Shown: positions 8,864 through 18,384, numbered from the stretch's first letter. The stretch is DNA of 34,980 nt from Flavobacterium sp. (GCF_025352015.1 NZ_JANXUG010000085.1:1-34980), one strand, 5' to 3'. The notes: generated by a model from the letters alone, not told the origin. A program made the numbers and translations.

Positions 8864-8897
8864 TTGTTTTTCTTAAACTACAATTTGATTATATTTG
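8864..8897 (+). promoter_or_regulatory. Bacteroidota-type promoter for the S66 peptidase gene
   Basis: TTG at 8864 and a perfect TATATTTG at 8890-8897 are separated by 23 bases. The downstream ATG is at 8916. This supports 8916 rather than a TTG at 8895, which lies inside the -7 box itself. Confidence 0.65.
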
Positions 8898-8915
8898 CTC
8901 ATATCATTTTCAAAA

Positions 8916-9881
8916 ATGAACAAAAAACCTATATTCTTTATTCTCTTATCTTTATTCTTTTTAAATCTTCATTCTCAAAAAAAGATGATAACACCACCAT
9001 TTTTACAAAAAGGCGACACTATTGCCATCGTTTCCACAGCCCGAAAAAACATTGAAGATAATCTAAAACCGACCATAGATTTGCTCGCAGGGTGGGGACT
9101 GAATGTCAAATTAGGAAAAACCATCGGCTTGGATTATTACCAATTGGCAGGAACAGATGACCAACGAGCAGTCGATTTTCAGGAGCAAATGGATAACCCA
9201 AATATTAAAGCGATTTGGTGTGTTCGTGGCGGATATGGAACAGTAAAAATTATCGATAAATTGGATTTTACCAAATTCAAACAAAATCCAAAATGGATCA
9301 TCGGCTTTAGCGATGTAACGGTTTTACATAGTCATTTGAATCGAATGGGCATTGAATCTTTACACGCCACAATGCCGGTTGCTATTCCAAGAGCGACTGA
9401 TGAAGCGAAAAACTCCCTGTGCGCCGCCTTATTTAATGACAAACTGGAATACACTTTAGATTGTGATGCATTAAATCATATTGGCGCAGCCAAAGGAGAA
9501 TTGGTAGGCGGAAATCTTTCCATATTATACAGTTTGCTAGGCTCTCAATCAGCGGTTGAATGCACGGATAAGATTTTGTTTATCGAAGATTTAGATGAAT
9601 ATTTATACCACGTTGACCGAATGATGATGAACCTCAAACGCAATGGCTGTTTGTCAGGTTTGAAAGGAATAATTGTTGGCGCGATGACGGAGATGAAAGA
9701 CAACGAAATTCCGTGGGGAAGAAATGCTTTAGAGATTATTGAAGACACGGTAAAAGGTTTAAATATTCCTATTATATATAACTTTCCGGCGGGACATATT
9801 CGTGATAATCGAGCCTTAATTTTTGGAAGAAAGGTATCTCTTGAAGTGAATGCTGAACACAGCAAAGTGATTTTTGAGTAA
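8916..9881 (+). CDS. Muramoyltetrapeptide (L,D-) carboxypeptidase, S66 family
   Basis: The 321-residue protein is an LdcA-like serine peptidase that removes the terminal D-alanine from tetrapeptides during cell-wall recycling. The N-terminal domain starts PPFLQKGDTIAIVSTAR, and CVRGGYG and IIGFSDVT follow, the latter containing the nucleophile serine. The Glu of the Ser-Glu-His triad lies in FIEDLDEYLYHVDRM and the His in NFPAGHIRDN. Unusually for this family, it begins with a hydrophobic signal-like segment (MNKKPIFFILLSLFFLNL), so a periplasmic location is likely. The ATG at 8916 is supported by the promoter just before it. Its stop shares one base with the start of the next gene, so the two are coupled. 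Confidence 0.9.
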   Translation: MNKKPIFFILLSLFFLNLHSQKKMITPPFLQKGDTIAIVSTARKNIEDNLKPTIDLLAGWGLNVKLGKTIGLDYYQLAGTDDQRAVDFQEQMDNPNIKAIWCVRGGYGTVKIIDKLDFTKFKQNPKWIIGFSDVTVLHSHLNRMGIESLHATMPVAIPRATDEAKNSLCAALFNDKLEYTLDCDALNHIGAAKGELVGGNLSILYSLLGSQSAVECTDKILFIEDLDEYLYHVDRMMMNLKRNGCLSGLKGIIVGAMTEMKDNEIPWGRNALEIIEDTVKGLNIPIIYNFPAGHIRDNRALIFGRKVSLEVNAEHSKVIFE

Positions 9882-10240
9882 TGGCAGAACACAATGAGTT
9901 AGGAAAATTAGGGGAAGAATTAGCTGTAGCATTTCTGCAAAAAGAGGGCTATGACATTCTGGAAACCAACTGGACATTTCAAAAAGCAGAGATTGATATT
10001 ATTGCACAAAAGGGAAATGTCCTCGCCGTGGTTGAAGTAAAAACCCGTTCCTCAATAGAGTTTGGATTACCTCAAGATTTTGTCAAACCCAAGAAAATCC
10101 AATTGTTAGTCAAAGCCGTTAACGAATACATAATTTCCAATGATTTGGATGTAGAAACGCGGTTTGATATTATTGCTATTTATAAAGAAGAAAGTAAGTA
10201 TAAAATAGAGCATATTCAAGATGCTTTCTTTCATTTTTAA
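9881..10240 (+). CDS. YraN / UPF0102 family endonuclease-like protein
   Basis: The 119-residue protein has the UPF0102 signature: LGKLGEELAVAFLQKEGY, then NWTFQKAEIDIIAQKGN and VVEVKTRSS. The AEIDII Asp and the VEVK Glu-Lys make up a PD-(D/E)xK nuclease-like core. The family is nearly universal in bacteria and is linked by fold to Holliday-junction resolvases, but its biological role is not settled. Start and stop fit the family length of about 120. The start overlaps the previous stop (TAATG). Confidence 0.93.
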   Translation: MAEHNELGKLGEELAVAFLQKEGYDILETNWTFQKAEIDIIAQKGNVLAVVEVKTRSSIEFGLPQDFVKPKKIQLLVKAVNEYIISNDLDVETRFDIIAIYKEESKYKIEHIQDAFFHF

Positions 10241-10322
10241 TTAAACATAACTTAAAAAAGTAAATTAAGACATGAATTCGATTCAACTTCGGTAACTTTA
10301 TGCCTCAAAATAAAATTGTATT

Positions 10323-12494
10323 ATGAAAAAATATCTTCTTTTTATTGTTTTGATTAATTGTATATCGTTTAATGCACAAAACAAAATAGCCAACAAAATA
10401 GCAGAGTTGCAAAGCTTGAAAGCCACTTTTAGACCTATTTCGGTGTTAACGGTAAATCAAAACGTTATTGATAAAGAAGTAAACAAAGTTGTGGATGGTG
10501 CCACTTTAGCCAGCCTTAATCGAGATAAAGTCAACGAAATTGTTTACAATAAATACGATAATATACAACTTGAAATCCCGTATCAAAACAATACTATTTC
10601 AGTGCTTTTGTATAAAGTAAATCCATTTGTAGAAGGCTTTCATGTGGATACTAATACAAGTAAAAACATATCCTACGAAAAAGGAGTTTTTTACCGCGGA
10701 TGTTTAAAAGATGAAACCAATTCGGTGGCATCATTGAATTTTTTTAACGGAGAATTTAACGGTATAATTTCTAGCGCTACAATAGGAAATTTGGTAATCG
10801 GAAAGTTAGACAAACCCAACAATCAATCCGATTATATCGTTTATTCTGATGCTAAAATGAAACTGTTAAACCAGTTTGAGTGCCATACAAAAGAAAACGA
10901 AACCAAAACTACTACCAATGGAGAAACCAATAGAAGTGGAAATAGCGTTAGATGTGTGAGTTTCTATTTTGAAATAGATAATAATTTATTTATTCAGAAC
11001 GGAAGCAGTACCACAACTACTACCAACTGGATTACGTCTGTTTTTAATAATGTTCAAACCCTGTATAATAATGACGGCATAACGGTGGGTTTAAAATCTA
11101 TTTTCATTTGGACAACTGCTGATCCTTATGAAGGCGTTGGAACAACTTCGGGAGCTTATCTAAATGCTTTTTCGCAAACAACACCTGTGTTTGACGGTGA
11201 TGTTGGTCAATTGATAGGTATTGATCCTGGCGGACTTGGCGGTGTGGCAGTCAGCATTAACGGATTGTGTACACAATTAAATTACAGTTATGCCGATGTT
11301 AATTTTAGTTATGCTACTGTGCCAACCTATTCCTGGACTGTAGAAGTTATTACACATGAATTTGGACATCTTTTAGGATCACCGCATACTCATGGTTGTT
11401 ATTGGAACGGCAATAATACATCCATAGACGGTTGCGGAACTCAAGCAGGATATAGTGAAGGAACTTGTCCGCTAGGACCAATTCCTACTGTTGATAAAGG
11501 AACGATAATGAGCTACTGTCATTTAGTTAACGGTGTTGGGATAAATTTCGCAAATGGTTTTGGACTACAACCTAGACAGGTTATTTTAAATGACATTAAT
11601 GGAGGAACTTGTTTAAGTTTTGATTGTACTAGTAGTTGCCCAAATACGATAACTGATATAACAACCTCCAGCATTACACCAACTTCTGTACAAATAGCAT
11701 GGACCGAGGTAGGCTTGGCAACATCATGGCAGGTCGCAGTAACTCCTTTTTCTTCGTCAACACCTGTTTGGAATACCGTTTCCGCAACCACGTTTACAGC
11801 AGCTGGGTTAATTCCTAATACATATTATGTAATACAAGTTAGACCTTTCTGTAATAATTTAGAACCAGCAAATAGAAATAAAATATTTGCTACAGCAGCC
11901 ATCAACTTTTGCGCAAATGTTTCTTTTACAGACACAGGTGGCTTAACTGGCAATTATACCAATATGGAATCCTGGGTAAGAACCATGACGCCAAACAATC
12001 CAGGCTTAAAACTAAAAGTTACATTCTCTACTTTTAATCTTGAAAACAACTATGACTATCTATATATTTATAACGGACCGGATGAGTTTTATCCTTTGTT
12101 AACTCCAGGTGGACTGACAGGCACTGTAAATCCTGGGATTTTTAATTCAACTTCTTCTGAAGGTTCTTTAACACTTAAATTTTATTCAGATCAAGGTGTC
12201 GTGGCTTCGGGATGGAATGCCACGATAAATTGCACAGGAAGTTTAAATATTGAAGACAATAATTTCCTAGATTACAGTTATTATCCAAACCCAACTACTG
12301 GAAAAGTAGCTATCACTTCAAAGGATGTTATCACCGAAATTGCCATTTATAATATAGCTGGGCAATTATTGTTTGATCAAAAACTCAATGGATTAAATGC
12401 TACTGTTGATATTTCACCATTTGCTCGAGGAACGTACTTCTTCAAATTGAAAATTAAAGATAGAGAAGCAAATTTCAAGATTTTGAAAAAGTAG
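10323..12494 (+). CDS. Secreted zinc metalloprotease with type IX sorting domain
   Basis: A signal peptide (MKKYLLFIVLINCISFNA) and a propeptide lead to a reprolysin-like (M12B/metzincin) catalytic domain. The zinc site HEFGHLLGSPHTHG is at residues 345-358 and gives the HExxHxxGxxH ligands His345, His349 and His355; the Met-turn follows at GTIMSYCH. Next come a fibronectin type III-like domain (about residues 440-525) and a CUB-like domain (about 530-640, YDYLYIYNGPD). The C-terminal 75 residues, with YYPNPTTGKV, IYNIAGQLL and FKILKK at the end, are a type A sorting domain for type IX secretion, so the enzyme is exported to the surface or medium. It is probably a nutrient or host-matrix protease; the target is unknown. 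A terminator follows at 12511. Confidence 0.93.
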   Translation: MKKYLLFIVLINCISFNAQNKIANKIAELQSLKATFRPISVLTVNQNVIDKEVNKVVDGATLASLNRDKVNEIVYNKYDNIQLEIPYQNNTISVLLYKVNPFVEGFHVDTNTSKNISYEKGVFYRGCLKDETNSVASLNFFNGEFNGIISSATIGNLVIGKLDKPNNQSDYIVYSDAKMKLLNQFECHTKENETKTTTNGETNRSGNSVRCVSFYFEIDNNLFIQNGSSTTTTTNWITSVFNNVQTLYNNDGITVGLKSIFIWTTADPYEGVGTTSGAYLNAFSQTTPVFDGDVGQLIGIDPGGLGGVAVSINGLCTQLNYSYADVNFSYATVPTYSWTVEVITHEFGHLLGSPHTHGCYWNGNNTSIDGCGTQAGYSEGTCPLGPIPTVDKGTIMSYCHLVNGVGINFANGFGLQPRQVILNDINGGTCLSFDCTSSCPNTITDITTSSITPTSVQIAWTEVGLATSWQVAVTPFSSSTPVWNTVSATTFTAAGLIPNTYYVIQVRPFCNNLEPANRNKIFATAAINFCANVSFTDTGGLTGNYTNMESWVRTMTPNNPGLKLKVTFSTFNLENNYDYLYIYNGPDEFYPLLTPGGLTGTVNPGIFNSTSSEGSLTLKFYSDQGVVASGWNATINCTGSLNIEDNNFLDYSYYPNPTTGKVAITSKDVITEIAIYNIAGQLLFDQKLNGLNATVDISPFARGTYFFKLKIKDREANFKILKK

Positions 12495-12510
12495 TTTTCT
12501 TTCTGAATAC

Positions 12511-12539
12511 AAAAAACCCACTAGTTATGTGGGTTTTTT
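12511..12539. terminator. Bidirectional terminator between protease and mfd
   Basis: AAAAAACCCAC and GTGGGTTTTTT pair around a short loop between the convergent protease and mfd genes. Confidence 0.85.
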
Positions 12540-12565
12540 AGTTAATAGTGCAAACTAAAGTTCGC

Positions 12566-15500
12566 TTACCTCACTGAACTGGCAGTACTACTCTTATTAT
12601 CAAATATCATTTCCATATACTCTAACGCTTTGTTTATAGATTTTACATTTTCAAAAGTGATTAATAACCGCAAACCGTTTTTGGTTTCTTTCTCTTTCAT
12701 TTTACAGATGTTTCCATGTTGCTGCACAAACTGCAGCATTTTCCTAAATTGCTTCGAATTATAATAAGCAGATTGCTGGTCGCCTACAAAATAACCAATC
12801 AGTTTGCCCTGCTTCATGATGATTTTTTCAATTCCCATTTGGGTCGCAATCCATTTGATGCGGATGCTGTTCAAGAGTGCTTGTGTTTCTTTTGGCAACG
12901 CTCCAAAACGGTCAATAAGGTTGTTTTCATAAGCCAATAAACCCGCTTCGTCTTTTATAGTCCCGAGTTCGTTATACAAATTCAAACGCTCGGTAATGTT
13001 ATTAATGTATTCATCTGGGAATAGCAATTCGAAATCGGTATCAATTTGTAAATCTTTTACATATTCTTTAGTGTCGACATCATTTTCTGATTCGTAAAGT
13101 TCTTTGAATTCGTTTTCCTTCAATTCTTCAATGGCTTCGTTCATGATTTTCTGATAAGTTTCAAAACCAATTTCATTAATAAAACCGCTTTGTTCTCCTC
13201 CCAATAGATCTCCAGCACCACGAATCTCCAAATCTTTCATCGCAATATTAAAACCGCTTCCCAATTCGCTGAATTGTTCCAATGCCTGAATACGTTTTCG
13301 GGCATCATCAGTCATCACCGAATAAGGCGGACAAATAAAATAACAGAACGCTTTCTTATTGCTTCGACCAACACGACCACGCATTTGATGCAAATCAGAT
13401 AAGCCGAAATTATTGGCATTGTTGATGAAAATTGTATTCGCATTGGGCACATCCAGACCACTTTCTATAATGGTGGTTGCGACTAAAACATCAAATTCAC
13501 CATTCATAAAGCCAAGCATCAGTTCTTCTAACTTGTTGCCTTCCATTTGGCCGTGACCGATTCCAACGCGTGCATCGGGAACCAATCGCTGAATCATTCC
13601 GGCAATTTCCTTAATGTTTTCGATTCGGTTATTGATGAAAAACACTTGTCCGTTACGTTGAATTTCATACGAAACCGCATCACGGATTAATTCTTCGCTA
13701 AAACCAACAACCTTTGATTCTATAGGATAACGATTTGGCGGAGCCGTTGTGATTACGGATAAATCACGAGCTGCCATCAATGAAAATTGTAAGGTTCTCG
13801 GAATTGGAGTTGCTGTTAAAGTCAGTGTATCGACATTCGCTGCAATCGTCTTTAGTTTATCTTTTACGTTTACGCCAAATTTTTGTTCTTCATCTACAAT
13901 TAGTAAACCTAAATCTTTAAACACTACATTTTTGCTTACTAGTTGATGCGTGCCAATCAGAATATCCAATTTTCCGGAAGCCAAATCTTCGATTGTTTTT
14001 GCTTTTTCTTTTGCTGTTCTAAAACGGTTGAGGTAGCCAATATTTACAGGCATGTCTTTCAGTCTTTCGGTAAAAGTTCTATAATGCTGGTATGCTAAAA
14101 TTGTCGTAGGCACCAAAATCGCAACTTGTTTACTATTATCAACTGCTTTGAAAGCCGCACGAATCGCGACTTCCGTTTTCCCAAAACCAACATCGCCACA
14201 AACCAATCTGTCCATTGGGCGATCTTTCTCCATATCGGCTTTTACGTCTTGAGTGGCCGTAATTTGGTCTGGAGTATCTTCATAAATAAAGGAGCTTTCC
14301 AATTCTTTTTGCAGATAAGAATCAGGTGCGCAGGCAAATCCCTTTTCTAAACGTCGCTTTGCATACAGCTGAATCAAATTGAACGCAATGTGTTTTACAC
14401 GCGCTTTAGTTTTTTGTTTTAAGGTCTTCCAGGCATTCGAACCCAGCTTGTAAATCTTTGGTGGTGTTCCGTCTTTTCCGGTGTATTTCGAAATTTTGTG
14501 AAGCGAATGAATGCTCACATACACAATGTCATTATCGGCGTAAGCGAGTTTAATTGCTTCCTGCGTTTTGCCTTCAACCTGTATTTTCTGCAAACCGCCA
14601 AACTTCCCAATTCCATGATCAATATGCGTTACATAATCGCCAACGGATAATGAATTCAATTCTTTCAGCGTAAGCGTTTGCTTTTTGGAATAACCGTTTT
14701 TGATGTTGAACTTATGATAACGCTCAAAAATTTGATGGTCGGTATAACAGGCAATTTGATTTTCTTCGTCTATAAAACCTTGGTATAAAGAAGAAACGAT
14801 TGTGTGATATTGCTTGCGGATGTTCTCGCTATTTTCCTCGTCTAAACTTTCAAAAATATCATGAAAACGATTCGCTTGCCCTTCATTAGAACAGAACAAA
14901 TAATTGGTAAATCCGTTAAAATGATTGTCGCTCAAATTGTTCAATAATAAATCAAATTGTTTGTTAAATGAAGGTTGAGGTTGTATGTGAAATTCGAAAG
15001 ATTTGGTGGTTTTGAACAACGGTTTATTCGATAATTCGATGATAGAGAAATCTAAAGACTTGTGCAGAAATCCTTCATGATTGAGGAACAAATGTTCCGG
15101 TGCAGCATGTTTTACAGCTGCAGATAGTTTGTCAAAAGTTTCTATCGCTTTGCCAAAAAGCTTGTCTAATTGTGAAGTTAGAAACTCGGTGTTTTCAATA
15201 CAAAGAACAGTTTTTTCGCTAATGTAATCAAGAAAACTTTCGCGGTTTTCTTTGATGAATTTATTTTCCAGATTCGGAATAATGGTAATCTTATTTTGCT
15301 TTTCTACCGAAAGCTGCGTGGCAACATCAAAGGTTCGGATGCTATCCACTTCATTGCCAAAAAATTCAATACGATACGGATTATCATTCGAAAAAGAAAA
15401 TACATCCAAGATTCCGCCACGAACAGAAAACTCTCCAGGTTCCGTGATAAAATCGACACGTTTGAATTCGTATTCGAATAACACTTCATTAATAAAATCT

Positions 15501-15958
15501 ATAGAAACATTGTCGCCAACAGCCACTTTCAGGGTGTTTTTGTCGAGTTCTTTTCGGGTGACCACTTTTTCAAAAAGCGCTTCGGGATAAGTAACTATTA
15601 CGGCTGGTTTTTTTCTAGAATTAATTCGGTTTAAAACTTCGGAACGCAATAAAACATTGGCGTTGTCGGTTTCCTCAATTTGATAGGGACGACGATAGGA
15701 ACTTGGATAAAACAGTACGTCGTTAGCACCAATCATCTGCTCCAAATCGTTTAGATAGTACGCTGCTGCTTCTTTTTCATTAAAAATTAACAGAAAAGGT
15801 TTTTCGCTTTGTCTAAAAATTGCTTGAAATACGAACGAAAATGAGGAGCCCAAAAGTCCTTTTAACTGTATTTTGGTTAAAGGATTTTCAAGTGTGTCCG
15901 TTATTTGTTTGACTTTCGTCGAATGGAGATAACCGTTGTATAATGAACTTAAACTCAA
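12566..15958 (-). CDS. mfd: Transcription-repair coupling factor Mfd
   Basis: Mfd removes RNA polymerase stalled at lesions and recruits UvrA for nucleotide excision repair. The 1130-residue protein has the full family layout: a UvrB-like N-terminal part, a CarD/RID polymerase-binding domain near residue 455 (LSVGDYVTHIDHGIGKFGG), the Walker A motif VCGDVGFGKTEVA, the helicase box IVDEEQKFGV, LTATPIPRTLQFSL, the helicase C motif RGRVGRSNKKAFCY and a C-terminal TRCF domain. The start is a TTG: the next codon upstream is GTT and then TAA, the stop of the lipoprotein gene in the same frame, three bases away, and there is no nearby ATG. The gene is intact. Confidence 0.97.
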   Translation of the reverse strand: MSLSSLYNGYLHSTKVKQITDTLENPLTKIQLKGLLGSSFSFVFQAIFRQSEKPFLLIFNEKEAAAYYLNDLEQMIGANDVLFYPSSYRRPYQIEETDNANVLLRSEVLNRINSRKKPAVIVTYPEALFEKVVTRKELDKNTLKVAVGDNVSIDFINEVLFEYEFKRVDFITEPGEFSVRGGILDVFSFSNDNPYRIEFFGNEVDSIRTFDVATQLSVEKQNKITIIPNLENKFIKENRESFLDYISEKTVLCIENTEFLTSQLDKLFGKAIETFDKLSAAVKHAAPEHLFLNHEGFLHKSLDFSIIELSNKPLFKTTKSFEFHIQPQPSFNKQFDLLLNNLSDNHFNGFTNYLFCSNEGQANRFHDIFESLDEENSENIRKQYHTIVSSLYQGFIDEENQIACYTDHQIFERYHKFNIKNGYSKKQTLTLKELNSLSVGDYVTHIDHGIGKFGGLQKIQVEGKTQEAIKLAYADNDIVYVSIHSLHKISKYTGKDGTPPKIYKLGSNAWKTLKQKTKARVKHIAFNLIQLYAKRRLEKGFACAPDSYLQKELESSFIYEDTPDQITATQDVKADMEKDRPMDRLVCGDVGFGKTEVAIRAAFKAVDNSKQVAILVPTTILAYQHYRTFTERLKDMPVNIGYLNRFRTAKEKAKTIEDLASGKLDILIGTHQLVSKNVVFKDLGLLIVDEEQKFGVNVKDKLKTIAANVDTLTLTATPIPRTLQFSLMAARDLSVITTAPPNRYPIESKVVGFSEELIRDAVSYEIQRNGQVFFINNRIENIKEIAGMIQRLVPDARVGIGHGQMEGNKLEELMLGFMNGEFDVLVATTIIESGLDVPNANTIFINNANNFGLSDLHQMRGRVGRSNKKAFCYFICPPYSVMTDDARKRIQALEQFSELGSGFNIAMKDLEIRGAGDLLGGEQSGFINEIGFETYQKIMNEAIEELKENEFKELYESENDVDTKEYVKDLQIDTDFELLFPDEYINNITERLNLYNELGTIKDEAGLLAYENNLIDRFGALPKETQALLNSIRIKWIATQMGIEKIIMKQGKLIGYFVGDQQSAYYNSKQFRKMLQFVQQHGNICKMKEKETKNGLRLLITFENVKSINKALEYMEMIFDNKSSTASSVR

Positions 15959-15961
15959 AAC

Positions 15962-16555
15962 TTATTTTATAATTTTTGGAACAGGATTAGACGGAATAGC
16001 TCTGGCTGTATCTAACATTCGTATCATATCGCCTTCGCCATCTTCTATTTTAATCTGTTTTTTGAATGCAATTTCGCTCAATTGTTGTTGAAATGATACC
16101 AGTTCCACATTCACTTCTTGCACTAGTTGTACAATTTTTTGTGCCGGAATCTGATTTAAATGAATGTATAAATTAATGGAGTTAATTTTTGTTGTAAGAC
16201 CAGCAATTCTACTTTTTACCTCGGGTAAATCATACGCTATCGGAATATGATTGTTCAATTCGGCAGCTCTTTTAGACAATGTTTTGGCTTTTTGCTGAAA
16301 AGCACCAAGGCTGCTTTTAGGTTTTTGTTCTAACTCGTTAAGAAATACACGCCATTCTGACCAAATAGCAGTTAACGAGCGCGAAATTTCGTTTGCAGGT
16401 TGTGCATTAAAATCCCAGCTTTTAGCAATGGTATTAAAAACTACTTCTCGTTTTTGCGTTTCTTTTTCTTGTTCTAATGCACGTGTTTTTGGGTCTTCTT
16501 GACAGGAAGCAATGCATAGAAATACCAAAAGAGATGCTGCGAAACGTAATTTCAT
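15962..16555 (-). CDS. Putative lipoprotein, helical, upstream of mfd
   Basis: The N terminus MKLRFAASLLVFLCIASC is a lipoprotein signal with Cys18 as the lipidated residue. The mature part of about 180 residues is mostly charged and helical (for example ALEQEKETQKREVVF), consistent with coiled coil. No enzyme motif is present. It ends with a TAA followed by GTT and then the TTG start of mfd in the same reading frame, so the two are one transcript. Function is unknown, and the link with mfd may only be positional. Confidence 0.8.
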   Translation of the reverse strand: MKLRFAASLLVFLCIASCQEDPKTRALEQEKETQKREVVFNTIAKSWDFNAQPANEISRSLTAIWSEWRVFLNELEQKPKSSLGAFQQKAKTLSKRAAELNNHIPIAYDLPEVKSRIAGLTTKINSINLYIHLNQIPAQKIVQLVQEVNVELVSFQQQLSEIAFKKQIKIEDGEGDMIRMLDTARAIPSNPVPKIIK

Positions 16556-16631
16556 AAGAAATGATTAAAGACGTAAAGGTATTATAAATCTATAGTACTA
16601 AAAACCTCAAATAATATTTTATTTAGTAAAT

Positions 16632-16664
16632 AAAAAAACTACCTTATTATCTAGGAGGCAGTTT
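16632..16664 (-). terminator. Terminator after the frameshifted gene
   Basis: On the minus strand AAACTGCCT pairs with AGGTAGTTT (one G-U pair) and is followed by a T run. It lies about 85 bp after the stop at 16750. Confidence 0.65.
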
Positions 16665-16749
16665 AGTAAACATTTAAACTTTTTTAATTATGAGTACGCT
16701 CAAAGGGAAACAAAATTTAGTAATTAAAACAATTTTAATTTTTTTAAGC

Positions 16750-17432
16750 CTATAGTTTTGGAGGCTCTTCGTTACCACTAATAGTATTATAAATCACATA
16801 GTCATTATATTTAGCAACATCTTGATTCGTCCAAATGTTTTGCCCGGTAACAGCGAATTTTACAAGCATTTCATAAATAGTATTTGCTTTTTCTACTCGT
16901 TCTTGTTGATGAGTATCGCGCTCTGCAATCTTTAATTTAACATCCACAATTAAATCTTCAAAAGCCGCTCTCAAATCAGTGATTGTATTTAGCATTTCCT
17001 GGGTTAATCCTTTTGGTGCTAAATCTGTAAAAAATTCGTTAGCCACTCTTGCTACTCTTTTTGCAGTGATAAGCAAATCAGAATCTAATTGTTGGGAGAG
17101 TAACTCGGCTCCAAATTTTTTATAGTTCGAACTACCTTCAGGAAACACTAACATTACACGAGCCATTACCGCTCTTATAGCTATTCTTACATCTTCTGCT
17201 TTAGCATCTTTGTTAGAAGTTGTGTAGGTTTGAGCATTAACTAATTCAGTATCGGTGTCAGTATCAGAAAAAGCATCAATGCTAGCCTCGAGAGCATCAA
17301 AATCATTGGGAGTAATCCCAAATTTTCAAACTCTGTTTTGTCTCTTCTCATGAAGGCAATTTTTTCTTTGCCAATGGTTACCAATTTTGCATCCGAAAAA
17401 TTGTAACCTCTCAAAATTTCTTTCTTTTTCAT
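16750..17432 (-). pseudogene. Frameshifted gene of unknown function (about 227 codons)
   Basis: Two reading frames on the minus strand join into one protein if a single A is restored in the run at 17323-17326. The first frame reads to KTEFE, then the second continues as KFGITPNDFDALEAS and on through VRIAIRAVMARVML to EEPPKL. Without the repair, the upstream frame ends in 25 residues of hydrophobic nonsense at 17241. The restored protein has no signal peptide. It is rich in acid residues in its first third (DAFSDTDTDTEL) and helical after that, with a fairly constant composition throughout. I do not recognise the family. The break is a one-base loss in a homopolymer, so it may be a real mutation or an assembly error. 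A terminator follows at 16632. Confidence 0.75.
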
Positions 17433-17558
17433 TTTTCATTTTTTTATTTGGTTAAACATACTCAAAGCTAGACAACTGATTTTAATTTTTTTGTTAATGA
17501 AAAATTAAAAATTTATTAAAAAAATACTAAATTTTTTGTCCGAAGTAAGAAAGTAGTT

Positions 17559-17726
17559 TTTAGATGTAGTCTTTCCGGGTTTAGACAACCTTAATTCTAT
17601 TTTAGACGACCTAAAGTAGCATTCAGTTAAGCTTTTGAAGCAATACGAAGACTATAATTATCTTCTAGATAACCTTTAGAAGCCTCTAGAAGCTTATTAG
17701 TAATCTCTAGAAGTAAGAAATCATCC
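17559..17726. repeat. Block of 21-bp phased TYTAGA repeats
   Basis: Reading in steps of exactly 21 bp from 17559, units at 17559, 17580, 17601, 17664, 17685 and 17706 begin T(T/C)TAGA. The two units in the middle (17622, 17643) are degenerate. Units 2, 3 and 6 extend the match to TYTAGAyrACCT. The period equals two helical turns or seven codons. There is no intact gene here. It may be an array of regulator sites, iterons, or a relic of a heptad-coding gene; on the minus strand one frame has regularly spaced Leu (for example KLLEASKGYLEDNYS) but with stops. Confidence 0.6.
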
Positions 17727-17792
17727 TTTTTTGTGGTTTTCGGAAGGTGTTAACTACACTTTTAGATACTTAAAATAGTTATATGAAGCCGT

Positions 17793-18029
17793 TTACAGGT
17801 TTGAAATAGTTTTGCTCTTTAAATTAAAAAGCCTAAATAACTCTTCATAATCTAGCTCAAGTATGTTAATAATTTTGAAAAGTATTGATAAAGTTATTTC
17901 TACTTTTCCGTTTTTAATTTTGTTGTAGTTGGCTTGCTTAATTTCAAGAAGCATTGCCATATATTCTTGTTAGTAATTAAGTTCATGACGTTTATTCCGA
18001 ATTTTTGCTAATATGGTTTCGATATTCAT
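17793..18029 (-). pseudogene. XRE-type HTH regulator with an internal stop
   Basis: From an ATG at 18029 the minus strand encodes MNIETILAKIRNKRHELNY, then TAA at 17972-17970, then QEYMAMLLEIKQANYNKI, KNGKVEITLSILFKIINIL and a tail to a stop at 17793. This is the usual wording of XRE/Cro helix-turn-helix proteins (compare the common pattern of a tyrosine, SQEYMA and KIENGK), with the serine codon before QEYMA replaced by a stop. One base change (TCA to TAA) would explain it. At 78 codons it is a single-domain regulator, probably dead. A stop-codon reading artefact is less likely here than for the homopolymer breaks. The flanking gap 17433-18446 holds otherwise only repeats and hairpins. Confidence 0.75.
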
Positions 18030-18141
18030 GGTATAATATATTTTTAATAATTCCTTAATAGTATACTAGTTAGCTACTTAACTTTTAATAGTGGTAATGC
18101 AATAATAGTCAAAAAAAACAATTCTTACATTTTTTTTAGAA

Positions 18142-18168
18142 AAAATTATTCTTTTAAAGAATAATTTT
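18142..18168. repeat. 27-bp AT-rich palindrome
   Basis: AAAATTATTCTTT and AAAGAATAATTTT flank a single T. It lies 113 bp upstream of the XRE pseudogene start and may be an operator or a terminator-like hairpin. Confidence 0.45.
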
Positions 18169-18384
18169 GTGAGGCTAAAAGTGTATTATTTTAAAATAAT
18201 TACTTCAACTTTACAATAAAAAAAACTTTTGCAGAAACTATTTGTTACACATTGTAAAATATTCATTATTTCTTAAAGCATTTTTCTTGAAAACAAAGTT
18301 TCTATTTTATCGGTTGGTTTAGCATTGCCTTGGGGAATTGCTAGCGGATAATGTTCGAGTAGATTGTAAATACTATTTAAAATT

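Noticed and set aside
8895..8915. TTG at 8895 as the start of the S66 peptidase gene
   Set aside because: It lies inside the -7 promoter box; the ATG at 8916 starts a proper signal peptide.
17440..17480. Promoter for the frameshifted gene
   Set aside because: A TATGTTTA box exists on the minus strand, but no TTG box at a correct distance was found, so it is not listed.
18261..18384. Remnant of a gene between the palindrome and the terminator
   Set aside because: No frame on either strand gives a recognisable stretch of protein.
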